Positions 20,550 through 28,907 are shown, numbered from the stretch's first letter. The stretch is 64,000 nucleotides of DNA from Candidatus Polarisedimenticola svalbardensis (GCA_014764515.1 JACXWD010000003.1:1-64000); one strand, 5' to 3'. Notes: generated by a model not told the origin, from the sequence alone. Made by a program: numbers and translations.

Positions 20550-20587
20550 GGCCGGATATGCTACCACCTGCTCCCCCCACCGACGAT

Positions 20588-20620
20588 CCGGCCGGTGGAT
20601 TGCCTTCCTCCACCGGCCGG
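20588..20620. promoter_or_regulatory. Perfect 12-bp hairpin between larC and the sigma gene
   Basis: CCGGCCGGTGGA at 20588-20599 and TCCACCGGCCGG at 20609-20620 are exact reverse complements with a 9-nt loop. It lies 40 nt before the sigma-factor GTG and 39 nt before the larC ATG on the other strand. There is no U tract. It could be an operator, a leader hairpin or a divergent insulator. Confidence 0.55.
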
Positions 20621-20659
20621 TGTAGGTTAGCCGGACCGAGAGGGCCGAGGAGGGAAAAC

Positions 20660-21286
20660 GTGGGATCCACACCCCATGATCGCAGGGATGAGTTCGAAGA
20701 GGTTGCCCTCCCGCACCTCGACGCTCTTTTCAACCTGGGCCTGAATCTGACACGAAACCGCAAGGACGCCGAGGACCTGGTACAGGAAGCGTATTTGCGT
20801 GCGTACCGCTTCTTCGATTCCTACAAGGCCGGGACCAACATCAAGGCCTGGCTTTTCAGGATACTCCGGAATACTTTCATTAACCGTTACCGGGCCGCCA
20901 AAGCTAGGCCGGAAGCGGTGGATTTCGACAAGATCGAGGCGATCTACGACCGGGTGGTGACCGAAGAGCACCAGTCCCGGAACCCCCAGCTCTCACCGGA
21001 AGACCGGGTTCTCCATGGCGTTATGGACGAGACGGTCCAGGACGCCCTGGGCGAATTGCCCGAGGAGTACCGCTCCGTGGTGCTTCTGGCGCTGGTGGAA
21101 GACATGGCCTACAAGGAGATCGCAGAGACCCTCTCGATCCCCATCGGCACCGTCATGAGCCGGTTGCATCGGGGGAGAAAGCACCTGCAGACGGCATTGT
21201 TGGAATATGCGCGAAAGAAGGGAATAACTCGCAAGCGGCCCTCCGTTTCCAATGGTGACGGGGTGGAGGAGCGACAGGATGGATGA
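20660..21286 (+). CDS. ECF-type RNA polymerase sigma factor
   Basis: 208 aa from GTG 20660, preceded by the very strong site GAGGAGGGAAAAC. Region 2 has RKDAEDLVQEAYLRAYRFF (about 34-52) and IKAWLFRILRNTFINRYR (about 62-79). Region 4 has LGELPEEYRSVVLLALVEDM and the HTH YKEIAETLSIPIGTVMSRLH. It resembles the RpoE/SigR group that pairs with zinc anti-sigma factors. The anti-sigma gene begins 8 nt before its stop, and thioredoxin-type genes follow, so a thiol or envelope stress regulon is likely. Confidence 0.93.
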   Translation: MGSTPHDRRDEFEEVALPHLDALFNLGLNLTRNRKDAEDLVQEAYLRAYRFFDSYKAGTNIKAWLFRILRNTFINRYRAAKARPEAVDFDKIEAIYDRVVTEEHQSRNPQLSPEDRVLHGVMDETVQDALGELPEEYRSVVLLALVEDMAYKEIAETLSIPIGTVMSRLHRGRKHLQTALLEYARKKGITRKRPSVSNGDGVEERQDG

Positions 21287-21941
21287 GGGAGTGAGTCAGC
21301 CGGTTACCTGTCGGGTATTCCGGGAGGAGCTGTTCCGGTTCCAGTCCGACGAAATGTCGGAAGGGGATCGGGCTGTGCTCCAGGAACACCTGAATCTGTG
21401 CGAGGACTGCGCCGGCCTTCTGGAACTTACGGACAGGCTGCTGGCCTCGGTGAAGGAAGCCCTGCCCCGGGAACCGGCCCCTGCGGGCCTTGAGAGCCGC
21501 ATCCGCAGTGCCCTCGCTGATGTGCACACGGAAGCGGCAGGCGGCCAGGTGGTTCCGCTGCGGAGATCCTGGTGGAAAGACCCGGTGGTGGCGGCCATGG
21601 CCGCCGTGTTCCTGCTGGCTGCCCTGATCACACCGGTACTCATGAACCGCGACATCGTCCCGGAACCGGCGGTGTTCACCGGCACCATCGTCGACTTTGA
21701 ATGTGATCAGGCAGGCCTGCCTCTTGAAATGCAACGCAACTGCAGGGCCCGTGACCACCTGAACGCCCTCAAGCTGGATGAAGGGGACTACGTGCACTTC
21801 AACATCCATCAGACCGGCTACCGCAACCTCGTGTCCGATCTGGATGTGCGAGGCCGGCGGGTGACGGTCCACGGCAACCTCCATCCGGAGATCCGGACCC
21901 TTGAAATCATCGGTGTAGAAGAACTGTCCGGGCGTCTTTAG
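21279..21941 (+). CDS. Membrane-anchored zinc anti-sigma factor
   Basis: 220 aa from ATG 21279 (GGAGGA upstream), overlapping the sigma stop by 8 nt. The N-terminal anti-sigma zinc domain has Cys10 (PVTCRVFREELFRF) and the HxxxCxxC motif in EHLNLCEDC (about 37-45). One membrane helix at about 104-123 (VVAAMAAVFLLAALITPVLM) follows. The outer domain of about 95 residues contains two cysteines (FECDQAG and QRNCRARD). It should hold the sigma factor at the membrane and release it on an outside signal; the outer Cys pair makes a redox or metal signal attractive, but this is inference. Confidence 0.85.
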   Translation: MDEGVSQPVTCRVFREELFRFQSDEMSEGDRAVLQEHLNLCEDCAGLLELTDRLLASVKEALPREPAPAGLESRIRSALADVHTEAAGGQVVPLRRSWWKDPVVAAMAAVFLLAALITPVLMNRDIVPEPAVFTGTIVDFECDQAGLPLEMQRNCRARDHLNALKLDEGDYVHFNIHQTGYRNLVSDLDVRGRRVTVHGNLHPEIRTLEIIGVEELSGRL

Positions 21942-21979
21942 CGCCGCGATCCCGTTCACCTGCCCGGTTCTCCGTTTCA

Positions 21980-21988
21980 TGCTAATCT
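21980..21988 (+). promoter_or_regulatory. Extended -10 element before trxA
   Basis: TGC followed by TAATCT, about 50 nt before the trxA ATG. No clear -35. It would allow trxA-ccdA-tlpA transcription separate from the sigma operon. Confidence 0.35.
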
Positions 21989-22037
21989 GAGATTGGGCGG
22001 CTCGGCGCCGACCCACCATCATTCTTGAGGAGCCCCC

Positions 22038-22361
22038 ATGAGTCTGGTCATTGAAGTTACCGACAGCACCTTTGAAGCGGAAGTTCTGCAGTCCACCACT
22101 CCGGTTCTGGTCGATTTCTCGGCGACCTGGTGCGGCCCGTGCAAGAAACTGGAACCGGTCGTTCGCGAAATCGCCGGTGAGTTCGAAGGACGCCTCAAGG
22201 TTGTCAAGGTGGATGTGGACCAGGCGCGCCAGACCGCGGCGCAATTCGGTGTCATGTCGGTTCCCACCGTCTTCCTCTTCAAGGGCGGGCAGGTCAAGGA
22301 TCAGCACATCGGCCTGGCGTCCAAAGGGATGCTGGCGGACAAGGTGCAGAAGGTCCTTTAA
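22038..22361 (+). CDS. trxA: Thioredoxin
   Basis: 107 aa, canonical size. The active site CGPC sits in ATWCGPCKKLEPVVREIA (about 31-48), and the cis-proline is in SVPTVFLFKGGQV (about 73-85). It reduces disulfides in the cytoplasm. The next gene starts immediately after its stop and encodes a CcdA/DsbD-type membrane electron carrier, which normally takes electrons from thioredoxin. GAGGAG lies before the ATG. Confidence 0.96.
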   Translation: MSLVIEVTDSTFEAEVLQSTTPVLVDFSATWCGPCKKLEPVVREIAGEFEGRLKVVKVDVDQARQTAAQFGVMSVPTVFLFKGGQVKDQHIGLASKGMLADKVQKVL

Positions 22362-23096
22362 ATGCAAGGCTTCCTGGAGCAGATCAACGAGTGGAATTTC
22401 GCCCTGGGCCAGGCCCTGGAAAACCACCTGGCCACAGGATCGGTCCTGGCGGTGCTGGTGGTGTTCGGAGCCGGCCTGCTGACCAGCCTGACGCCGTGCG
22501 TCTATCCGGTGATTCCGGTGACCGTGACCTATATCGGCGGGGCTGCCGCCGGGAGCAGACGGCGAGCGGTCAGCATGTCCCTGGTGTACGTAGCCGGGTT
22601 GGCCCTGGTCTACACCGCCCTGGGTGTGGTTGCCGCCCTGATGGGCAAGACCTTCGGCCTGCTGAGCCAGAACCCCTGGGTGATGGGCGGCGTCGGCCTG
22701 GTAATCATACTGTTCGGCCTCAGCATGATGAACCTGTTCATCATCCCGGTGCCGTCGTTTATCGGCGGCGTGCAGGCGAAAGGGGCCCGCAAGGGTGGTT
22801 ACGTCGGAGCGTTTCTCATGGGAGCCGCGGCGGCGTTTGTCACCGCCCCTTGTTCCGCCCCTGTGCTGGGGACGCTTCTGGTGGCGGTGGGACGGACCCA
22901 GAACGTCGTCTGGGGCAGTTTTCTCCTGTTCGTATTCGCCCTGGGACTCAGCATGCTCCTTCTGGTCCTGGGGATCTTTTCCGGTACGCTGAGTTCACTC
23001 CCCAAACCCGGGGGCTGGATGAACTGGGTGAAGAACGGGTTCGGGATCCTGATGATTCTCATCGGAGCCTGGTTCGTCCTCAAGGCGTTTCTCTGA
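22362..23096 (+). CDS. CcdA/DsbD-type transmembrane thiol electron carrier
   Basis: 244 aa with six to seven membrane helices. It begins with a short amphipathic stretch. The redox cysteines are in TSLTPCVYPVIPVTVTYIGG (about 42-61) and VTAPCSAPVLGTLL (about 160-173), the paired-Cys helices of the DsbD-beta/CcdA family. It passes electrons from cytoplasmic thioredoxin across the membrane. It directly abuts trxA and is followed by an exported thioredoxin-fold protein, so donor, carrier and acceptor are adjacent. The fused alpha and gamma domains of full DsbD are absent. Confidence 0.9.
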   Translation: MQGFLEQINEWNFALGQALENHLATGSVLAVLVVFGAGLLTSLTPCVYPVIPVTVTYIGGAAAGSRRRAVSMSLVYVAGLALVYTALGVVAALMGKTFGLLSQNPWVMGGVGLVIILFGLSMMNLFIIPVPSFIGGVQAKGARKGGYVGAFLMGAAAAFVTAPCSAPVLGTLLVAVGRTQNVVWGSFLLFVFALGLSMLLLVLGIFSGTLSSLPKPGGWMNWVKNGFGILMILIGAWFVLKAFL

Positions 23097-23109
23097 GCGA
23101 GGTCGGTGC

Positions 23110-23589
23110 ATGAACCGGATTCCTTTCAGGATCGTGTTGCCGCTGATCGCGGTGATCGCCGTCTCGGCGGTGGCCCTGGCCGGTGCGCCCCTTGCAGGGG
23201 TCGATCCGGCCTCAGGCGAGGACAGGACCGTGGCCGTGGATGGACCGTTGACCCATGTGGTGTTCTTCGCGACCTGGTGCCCACCCTGCCTAGCCGAGTT
23301 TGCAGCCCTCCGTGACCTCGAGGCCCGATGGAAACCGGATGGGTACCGGCTGGTTCTGGTCGCCATCGACCAGCGGGAGAATCAGGCCCGGATCGCCAGG
23401 TTCCTGGACGACGAACTCCCGCCTGGAGAGGTTCTGTTCGATCGGGGCGGAGCTCTTCAGGCCAGGTTCCGGCTTGAGACCGTGCCCGGACATATCCTTC
23501 TGGGGGCCGGAGGCGACGAGATGTTGCGGGCGTCTTCCCTTGACGAGGGAGTGGCGGCTGCCGTGGAGCGGCATCTTGGTAGTCGCTGA
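23110..23589 (+). CDS. Exported TlpA-like thioredoxin-fold protein
   Basis: 159 aa. The N-terminal signal anchor (IPFRIVLPLIAVIAVSAVAL) is followed by a TlpA/ResA-like domain with active site CPPC in FFATWCPPCLAEFAALRDLE (about 54-73) and cis-Pro in LETVPGHILLG (about 123). It should act outside the membrane, reducing disulfides such as those in apocytochrome c. It is the probable acceptor for the membrane carrier encoded 13 nt upstream. A ddl gene follows after 13 nt, possibly co-transcribed without functional link. Confidence 0.88.
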   Translation: MNRIPFRIVLPLIAVIAVSAVALAGAPLAGVDPASGEDRTVAVDGPLTHVVFFATWCPPCLAEFAALRDLEARWKPDGYRLVLVAIDQRENQARIARFLDDELPPGEVLFDRGGALQARFRLETVPGHILLGAGGDEMLRASSLDEGVAAAVERHLGSR

Positions 23590-23602
23590 GAAAGGTTGAC
23601 CT

Positions 23603-24679
23603 GTGGGCGGCCCAATCCGTACCGGATTGCTGTTTGGAGGAAACTCGGCGGAACACCGTGTGTCCGTCGTCTCCGCCCGGGGAGTAGCCGCAGGGTTTGA
23701 CCCGGCCAGGATCGAGTGCGTCCCCCTGGCGGTCACACCGTCCGGTCGCTGGCTTCCTCCTGAAATCTCACGGACCATCCTCGAGGGTGATGCAGCCGCG
23801 GTGCCTGAACCGGATCCGGCGGCAGGATCGATCCTGGGACGTCCCGGTGGCGGCCTGTTCCTGTCCGTTCCCGGAGAGGCGCCGGCCCGGCTCACCCTGG
23901 ATGTCGCCTTCCCGGTGATCCACGGGTGGGGAGGGGAGGATGGCCGTCTTCAGGCTTTCCTCGAACTGGCCGGAATTCCTTACGTCGGAGCCGGTGTGGC
24001 AGGTTCGGCGGTGGCCATGGACAAAGGTCTGGCCCGGGGAATCCTGGAACGGGAAGGTCTGCCGATGGCTCCCTGGCGATGCCTGACCGCTGAAGAAATA
24101 CGCCAGGCAGGCGGCGGGCTCGCCCGGGACCTGGCTGTTACACCCGGGTACCCGATGTTCGTCAAACCGGCCAACGGCGGGTCGTCGGTAGGTATCAGCC
24201 GGGTAGAGGGGCAGTCGGATCTTCCTGCTGCGCTGGAACTCGCCCTGACCTGCGACTCCCGGGTTGTGGTGGAACAGGCTCTGGACGCCAGGGAAATCGA
24301 ATGTGCGGTTCTGGGAAACGACCGGCCGGAGGCGGCGATCCCCGGCGAGATCGTTCCCGGCGCCGAATTCTACACGTACGACGACAAGTACAGGGACGGC
24401 AAGGCGGTGCTGCATATTCCCGCCGCCATACCCGATGAGACGGCGGCGCGAATCCGCGCCCTGGCGTTGCAGGCGTTCCGCGCCCTGGACCTGGCCGGCA
24501 TGGCCCGGATTGATTTCCTGCTGGAGCGGGAAAGCGGTGCGGTTTATTTCAACGAGGCCAATACGATCCCCGGGTTCACGCCGATCAGCATGTATTCCAA
24601 ACTCTGGGAGGCGGCCGGCCTGTCCTACCCCGATCTTCTGAGCCGCCTGGTTGAGCTGGCTCTCGAACGGAGTCGTTGA
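23603..24679 (+). CDS. ddl: D-alanine--D-alanine ligase
   Basis: 358 aa from GTG 23603. N-terminal GLLFGGNSAEHRVSVVSARG (about 8-27), the ATP-grasp region FPVIHGWGGEDGRLQAFLEL (about 103), YVGAGVAGSAVAMDK, FVKPANGGSSVGISRV (about 190-205) and NEANTIPGFTPISMY (about 325-339) match Ddl. It joins two D-Ala residues for peptidoglycan precursor synthesis in the cytoplasm. It is the last gene of the run starting at trxA and is convergent with the sigma-54 activator. Confidence 0.96.
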   Translation: MGGPIRTGLLFGGNSAEHRVSVVSARGVAAGFDPARIECVPLAVTPSGRWLPPEISRTILEGDAAAVPEPDPAAGSILGRPGGGLFLSVPGEAPARLTLDVAFPVIHGWGGEDGRLQAFLELAGIPYVGAGVAGSAVAMDKGLARGILEREGLPMAPWRCLTAEEIRQAGGGLARDLAVTPGYPMFVKPANGGSSVGISRVEGQSDLPAALELALTCDSRVVVEQALDAREIECAVLGNDRPEAAIPGEIVPGAEFYTYDDKYRDGKAVLHIPAAIPDETAARIRALALQAFRALDLAGMARIDFLLERESGAVYFNEANTIPGFTPISMYSKLWEAAGLSYPDLLSRLVELALERSR

Positions 24680-24695
24680 CGATCAGAGATCGTCA
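24677..24695. terminator. Short hairpin between convergent stops
   Basis: TGACGATC (24677-24684) pairs exactly with GATCGTCA (24688-24695) around a 3-nt loop. It covers the ddl stop and the stop of the opposite gene. It has no T tract. It may help separate the two convergent transcripts. Confidence 0.35.
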
Positions 24696-25654
24696 CGGTC
24701 GATCTCCAGGTGAGACATCCTGCGGTAGAGCTTTTGCCGGGTCCATCCGATCCTGGCGGCAGCCAGGGTCAGGTTGTTGCGGCAGTCCCGGATCGTTTCC
24801 CGGATAAGACATCCTTCGAGGGGCTCGCGCCAGCCGGCGGGAAGCCGGGCAGGTCCACCTTCCATCCTGATGCTGTCGAACTCCAGATCTTCAGGATGCA
24901 CCGGACCGCCACCTGTGCGAACCGCCGCCCGGGCAAGGACCGTCTCCAGTTCCCGGATGTTCCCGGGCCATGAGTGGGCCAGCAGGGCGGCTACGGTTTC
25001 CGGCGGCAGTGCGGGAACCCGGATCCCGGTAGCGTTTGACAGTCGTGGGGCGATCTGGTCCACCAGGCACGGGATGTCTTCCAGCCGCCTTCGGAGAGGA
25101 GGGATGCGGAGCCTAAGAACCGCGAGGCGGTGGAACAGATCGGCCCGGAACCGGCCTTCCTTGACCATGAAAGCAAGATCCCGGTGGGAAGCGGACACGA
25201 TCCTGACGTCGGCGGCGATCTCCCGGTCCCCTCCAACCGGGCGGACGGTGCCCTCCTGCAAGACCCGGAGAAGCTTGGCCTGCATCTGCGGCGGCATATC
25301 GCCGATCTCGTCCAGGAGCAGGGTGCCTCCATCGGCACTGCGAAAAAGTCCGTGCCGGTCCACCGCCGCCCCTGTATAGGCGCCGCGGACTGTGCCGAAA
25401 AGTTCGGCCTCAAGCAGAGTCTCGGGGAGGGCGGCGCAGTTCAGCGCCAGAAAGGGGCCGTGTCGCCGGGGTCCCAGATCGTGGAGCATCCTGGCGGCGC
25501 CTTCCTTTCCCGTGCCGGTCTCTCCCGTCACCAGAACCGGAAGGGCGCAGGTGGCGAACCGCCGTATACTGTCAAGCATCTCCAGGAAACCCCTGGACCG
25601 TCCTCTTAGCGGAGCACGGGCAACTTCGACCGTCGAGGTGCTTTCATGGGTCAC
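24683..25654 (-). CDS. Sigma-54-dependent activator, AAA+ plus Fis HTH
   Basis: 323 aa from GTG 25654, which has AGAGGA 5-6 nt upstream; an ATG at 25579 is a poorer option. There is no receiver or other N-terminal sensor domain. Walker A is VTGETGTGKEGAARML (about 41-56), the sigma-54 loop is GAYTGA (GAFTGA variant with Tyr), and Walker B lies in GGTLLLDEIGDMP. The C-terminal Fis-type HTH ends in LTLAAARIGWTRQKLYRRMS. It should open sigma-54 promoters constitutively or under partner control, like PspF. No rpoN is in view, and its start overlaps a divergent gene. Confidence 0.9.
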   Translation of the reverse strand: MTHESTSTVEVARAPLRGRSRGFLEMLDSIRRFATCALPVLVTGETGTGKEGAARMLHDLGPRRHGPFLALNCAALPETLLEAELFGTVRGAYTGAAVDRHGLFRSADGGTLLLDEIGDMPPQMQAKLLRVLQEGTVRPVGGDREIAADVRIVSASHRDLAFMVKEGRFRADLFHRLAVLRLRIPPLRRRLEDIPCLVDQIAPRLSNATGIRVPALPPETVAALLAHSWPGNIRELETVLARAAVRTGGGPVHPEDLEFDSIRMEGGPARLPAGWREPLEGCLIRETIRDCRNNLTLAAARIGWTRQKLYRRMSHLEIDRDDL

Positions 25655-26242
25655 CGATTTCCTCTGGCGGCTATGGCGCTGATCCTGCCCCTGGTGTGGT
25701 TCGGTTTCGCCGGCGTTGCCGGCGCCGACACGGTGGTGAAACAGGACGGCACCGAACTCGAGGGCGAACTGTTGTCGGTGAACGACGCCTGGGTCGTGTT
25801 AAGAACCGGCGGGAACAACATCCGGCTGGCGAGAGAAGCAGTTGCCGCCATCCGGTTCGGCGGGGAAGCACCGGCGCCGCCTCTCAAGGTGGAACTTCGC
25901 AATATCAGATCCTCCGATGCCATCGACGTGCTCCTGGAAGAGAAGGTCGTGATCCGGGATGCCCGCGTTGGAGGAGTGTGGGTCGATTTGACTCCCGAAC
26001 TCAAGAGCGGAAACAACAGGTTGGAGTTTCGTATCCGAAACGAACACGCCGGGTGGGGTTACCACCTGCAGCTCCGGGTCAACGGCGAGGTGGAGACCAT
26101 CGGATGCGGCGAGCCGCCGGGGTTCAAGGATCCATGCCGGTGTTGCGGGAAACTCGGCAACGAAAAAGGGTTGATAGACGATCTGCCCGCGCTGTGGATC
26201 TATGTCGATCGAACCGAGGGTACGGCGGAACTGATGCGGTAG
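25646..26242 (+). CDS. Exported protein of unknown function
   Basis: 198 aa. A signal peptide (MALILPLVWFGFAGVAGAD) is followed by a small beta region (VVKQDGTELEGELLSVNDAW) that looks like a KOW/SH3-type strand set, common in secreted acidobacterial proteins. A beta-sandwich-like domain then has three close cysteines (PCRCCGKLG, about 162-170). GAGGTG before the ATG supports this start, so its 5' end overlaps the divergent activator by 9 nt. The rhomboid gene follows. No function assigned. Confidence 0.65.
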   Translation: MGHRFPLAAMALILPLVWFGFAGVAGADTVVKQDGTELEGELLSVNDAWVVLRTGGNNIRLAREAVAAIRFGGEAPAPPLKVELRNIRSSDAIDVLLEEKVVIRDARVGGVWVDLTPELKSGNNRLEFRIRNEHAGWGYHLQLRVNGEVETIGCGEPPGFKDPCRCCGKLGNEKGLIDDLPALWIYVDRTEGTAELMR

Positions 26243-26290
26243 GCCGTGTACCGCTTGCGCCCTCTCGACAATCCGATCTATCGTAGGACC

Positions 26291-27043
26291 ATGAGTTATT
26301 ACCGCCAGCCGCCGAACCGTTTTCAGGGTCCAGGAGGGGCGCAGATCGGCGTGCCGCCCCTGACACCGATGGTCAAGACCCTGATGATCATCTGCGGGGC
26401 GATATGGATAGTGCAGTTCATCCTGTCGTCCTTATCGTGGGGCGCAGGGCTTCTGGAAACCTGGCTCGGCGTGACGCCGATACTGGTCATCACCCGGGGC
26501 ATGGTCTGGCAGCCGTTCACCTACATGTTCCTGCACTCGCCGGTAGCCTTGAGCCACATCCTCCTGAACATGCTCTTCCTGTACATGTTCGGAGGTGAGC
26601 TGGAGCGGCAATGGGGATCCCGGGCGTTCCTGCGCTATTACCTGATATGCGGCACCGGCGCAGGGGTGATCGTCGCACTGACCGGCATCCTTTCCGACGT
26701 GACGGCGGTCCGGGCCACCATCGGCGCTTCCGGTGCGATCTACGGATTGATCCTGGCCTACGGCATGTTGTTCGCGAACCGGGTCATCCTGTTCATGATG
26801 TTCTTCCCGATGAAGGTCAGGACCTTCGCATGGATCGCGTTCGGCATCGCGTTCCTGTCCGCTCTCGGGGGGCCGAACACCGGTGTGTCCCACATGGCGC
26901 ATCTGGGAGGTGGCCTGGTCGGGTACCTCTACCTGAAACGGGTCTGGCGGGTCGGCGAGTTCTATCGCGAGCTGAAGTGGAAACTGCACCGCAGGAAATT
27001 CAAGGTCATGCCGCCGGACAACGAGGATCCCTGGGTCAACTGA
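26291..27043 (+). CDS. Rhomboid-family intramembrane serine protease
   Basis: 250 aa from ATG 26291; GTG 26246 would add 15 residues. Six or so membrane helices. The catalytic Ser lies in IGASGAIYGLILAYG (GxSG, about residue 145) and the catalytic His in HMAHLGGGLVGYLYL (about 200). The HP-loop helices contain FLHSPVALSHILLNMLFLYM, typical of the family, including the N within the second helix. It cleaves membrane proteins within the bilayer. Co-directional with the upstream secreted protein, which could be a substrate or bystander. Confidence 0.9.
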   Translation: MSYYRQPPNRFQGPGGAQIGVPPLTPMVKTLMIICGAIWIVQFILSSLSWGAGLLETWLGVTPILVITRGMVWQPFTYMFLHSPVALSHILLNMLFLYMFGGELERQWGSRAFLRYYLICGTGAGVIVALTGILSDVTAVRATIGASGAIYGLILAYGMLFANRVILFMMFFPMKVRTFAWIAFGIAFLSALGGPNTGVSHMAHLGGGLVGYLYLKRVWRVGEFYRELKWKLHRRKFKVMPPDNEDPWVN

Positions 27044-27062
27044 ACAGGTTGCCGCAGCTGAT

Positions 27063-27971
27063 TCAGCGCCGGATCAGGTCCTGAAGCAACAGGAGCGCTT
27101 CGGACGTGGTGCGGCCGTCGCTCAGGTCAATAACCCGAAGTTCATCCCAACGGCCGTCATGCATGGTTGTGTAATAGAACGCCGGTCCGGATGTGAACCA
27201 GGTCACGAACCTGCCCTCCAACCACTGGGATTCGCTTTCCCTTACATTCTGCATGCCGACAGGCAACAGGAACGGCTGGAAATAGACCACCGGCACCGGC
27301 TCGTCCCGAATGCCCCAGGTGATGATCCGCCCGGGCTGGTCGGGAATCTGGGGCAGGATCACCGATGCAAAAAAGGAGAGATCGAGGCCGGGAGAATCGA
27401 CCGGGCCGGAATCGGCACCAGGCGGGACCAGCCCCGCCATGCCGAGGGGCAGGTTCTCAGGCCCGAAGGCAGGGTCCAGGGTCTCCCTGTCCAGGCTCAG
27501 TCGCAGGTGTGCCTGCTGTTGCCTTTCCTGTTTCCATTTGATGTGGATCAGGTTGACCCTGACATCGATATTCGGCTCAAGGTTCATGGAGCCGTCGCTC
27601 CAGATCAGGCGGGGCGCATTCCATTCGCCGTTGTCATGACGCGAGACGTAAAGGGCCGTCGCACGGTTCGTATACCGGGCCCATACCAGCACAGGGCTGT
27701 TGCTGACCGGGTCTATGTCGATGCACGGATCCTTCTCTACGGTGGAGTTGTCGGTGCCGGGGACGAACGCCCTGGACTCGGATCCGTCCGGGGCCTGGGT
27801 GACATGGATCAGAACGGTTCCGCCTGAAATGTTGCCCTGGGTCCAGGACTCGCTGACAACGGTGTGCACGACGCCGTCCGCGTCCACCATCGAACTGTCC
27901 CCGGCCATTGCATGCTGGAGGGACAACACTGCGAACAGTGCGGCCAGCAAAGTCGGGAAAAAGCGCTTCAT
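27063..27971 (-). CDS. Exported protein of unknown function in XRE-TPR operon
   Basis: 302 aa from ATG 27971, whose first base pairs share the TPR gene stop (ATGA overlap). Signal peptide KRFFPTLLAALFAVLSLQHA, then a beta-rich chain with repeated strand patterns (GVVHTVVSES, SPVLVWARYTNRATALYVSR, EWNAPRLIWSDGSMNLEPNI). These resemble sialidase/BNR-type propeller blades; the assignment to a propeller is inference. It is the last gene of a three-gene operon with a cytoplasmic TPR protein and an XRE regulator, suggesting a regulated exported factor. Confidence 0.6.
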   Translation of the reverse strand: MKRFFPTLLAALFAVLSLQHAMAGDSSMVDADGVVHTVVSESWTQGNISGGTVLIHVTQAPDGSESRAFVPGTDNSTVEKDPCIDIDPVSNSPVLVWARYTNRATALYVSRHDNGEWNAPRLIWSDGSMNLEPNIDVRVNLIHIKWKQERQQQAHLRLSLDRETLDPAFGPENLPLGMAGLVPPGADSGPVDSPGLDLSFFASVILPQIPDQPGRIITWGIRDEPVPVVYFQPFLLPVGMQNVRESESQWLEGRFVTWFTSGPAFYYTTMHDGRWDELRVIDLSDGRTTSEALLLLQDLIRR

Positions 27972-28894
27972 CGTTTCAACGTGATGAAGTTTGTGACGTC
28001 GACGGCGCACAGAAAGTCCTTCAGGAAGGGGAGTTCGGGGTGCATCTCCTGGAGCCGGGTGAAATGTTCATCCCTCCGCTCCAGGTTGTCGGTGCGCGAC
28101 CCCAGTTCTCCCAACAGGTAGTGACAGTTTTCTTCGATGTCGTTGTAGCCGGTTTCTCCGGCTTTGGACAGGGCCTCACAGCCCGGGCTCAGTGCTTCTT
28201 CATGGCGGCCGGCCAACAGGTGGCCGTAGCAGAGATCCTGGAGGCATTCGGCGATACAGCGCAGGTCGCCGACTTCCCTGGCCAGGTCGAGGGCCTGGGA
28301 TATCTTGCCGATGCCGGTGTCCAGGTCTTCCTTCAACAGATGGCAGTAGCCGATGTTCTCCAGCAGGATCGCCCGGGAGTACCGTGTGTCTCCCTCCTGG
28401 GCCAGCCGGTATTCCATGGAGGCGGAGTACTCCTCCAGCGCCCGCTCCAGATGGTTCTGATTGAGGCGGATATTGCCGTAAAGGGAATGTCCCGCGCCCA
28501 GAAGGTCCGGAGCCGCCATCTGCCGGGCGTGATCCAGCGCCCTGTCGGCATAGCTCAGAGCACGGTCGTAGCGACCCTGCTTGCGGAGGCTTGACGCCAG
28601 GTTGTACGCGGCGGAAAACGCGACCCGGGGGGTTCCGGTCCGGAGAAGGATTTCCCGCAGCCCCTCTTCGCCCCGCCTGTTGTGACCCATCTGGAGGTGC
28701 ACCATGGCAAGGTTGAGGTCGGCCGCATCCAGCATCCCGCGCCCTCTGCCGCCGTGGTCTGCAGCGACCTTCCGAGCCTCGGTATAAAGCGCCAGCGCCT
28801 CGACGAACTCTCCGCGCAATGTCGCTTCTCTCCCTCTGGACGACAAACGGTCGAAGTTGTCGCAACGGGGTAGGGTGGGATCGTCGAGGTGCAT
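27968..28894 (-). CDS. TPR-repeat protein
   Basis: 308 aa from ATG 28894 (AGG at 9-nt spacing; GTG 28900 also possible). No signal or membrane segment. From residue about 20 to 285 it is a continuous array of TPR-like helix pairs (ALALYTEARKVAADHG, ALSYADRALDHARQM, LEEYSASMEYRLAQEGDTRY, ISQALDLAREVGDLRCIAEC). This matches the helical sensor halves of XRE-TPR regulators of Rgg/PlcR type, but the HTH is supplied by the separate upstream gene 8-14 nt away. Probably a protein- or peptide-binding partner of that regulator. Confidence 0.75.
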   Translation of the reverse strand: MHLDDPTLPRCDNFDRLSSRGREATLRGEFVEALALYTEARKVAADHGGRGRGMLDAADLNLAMVHLQMGHNRRGEEGLREILLRTGTPRVAFSAAYNLASSLRKQGRYDRALSYADRALDHARQMAAPDLLGAGHSLYGNIRLNQNHLERALEEYSASMEYRLAQEGDTRYSRAILLENIGYCHLLKEDLDTGIGKISQALDLAREVGDLRCIAECLQDLCYGHLLAGRHEEALSPGCEALSKAGETGYNDIEENCHYLLGELGSRTDNLERRDEHFTRLQEMHPELPFLKDFLCAVDVTNFITLKR

Positions 28895-28907
28895 GACCAC
28901 GGCCTGA

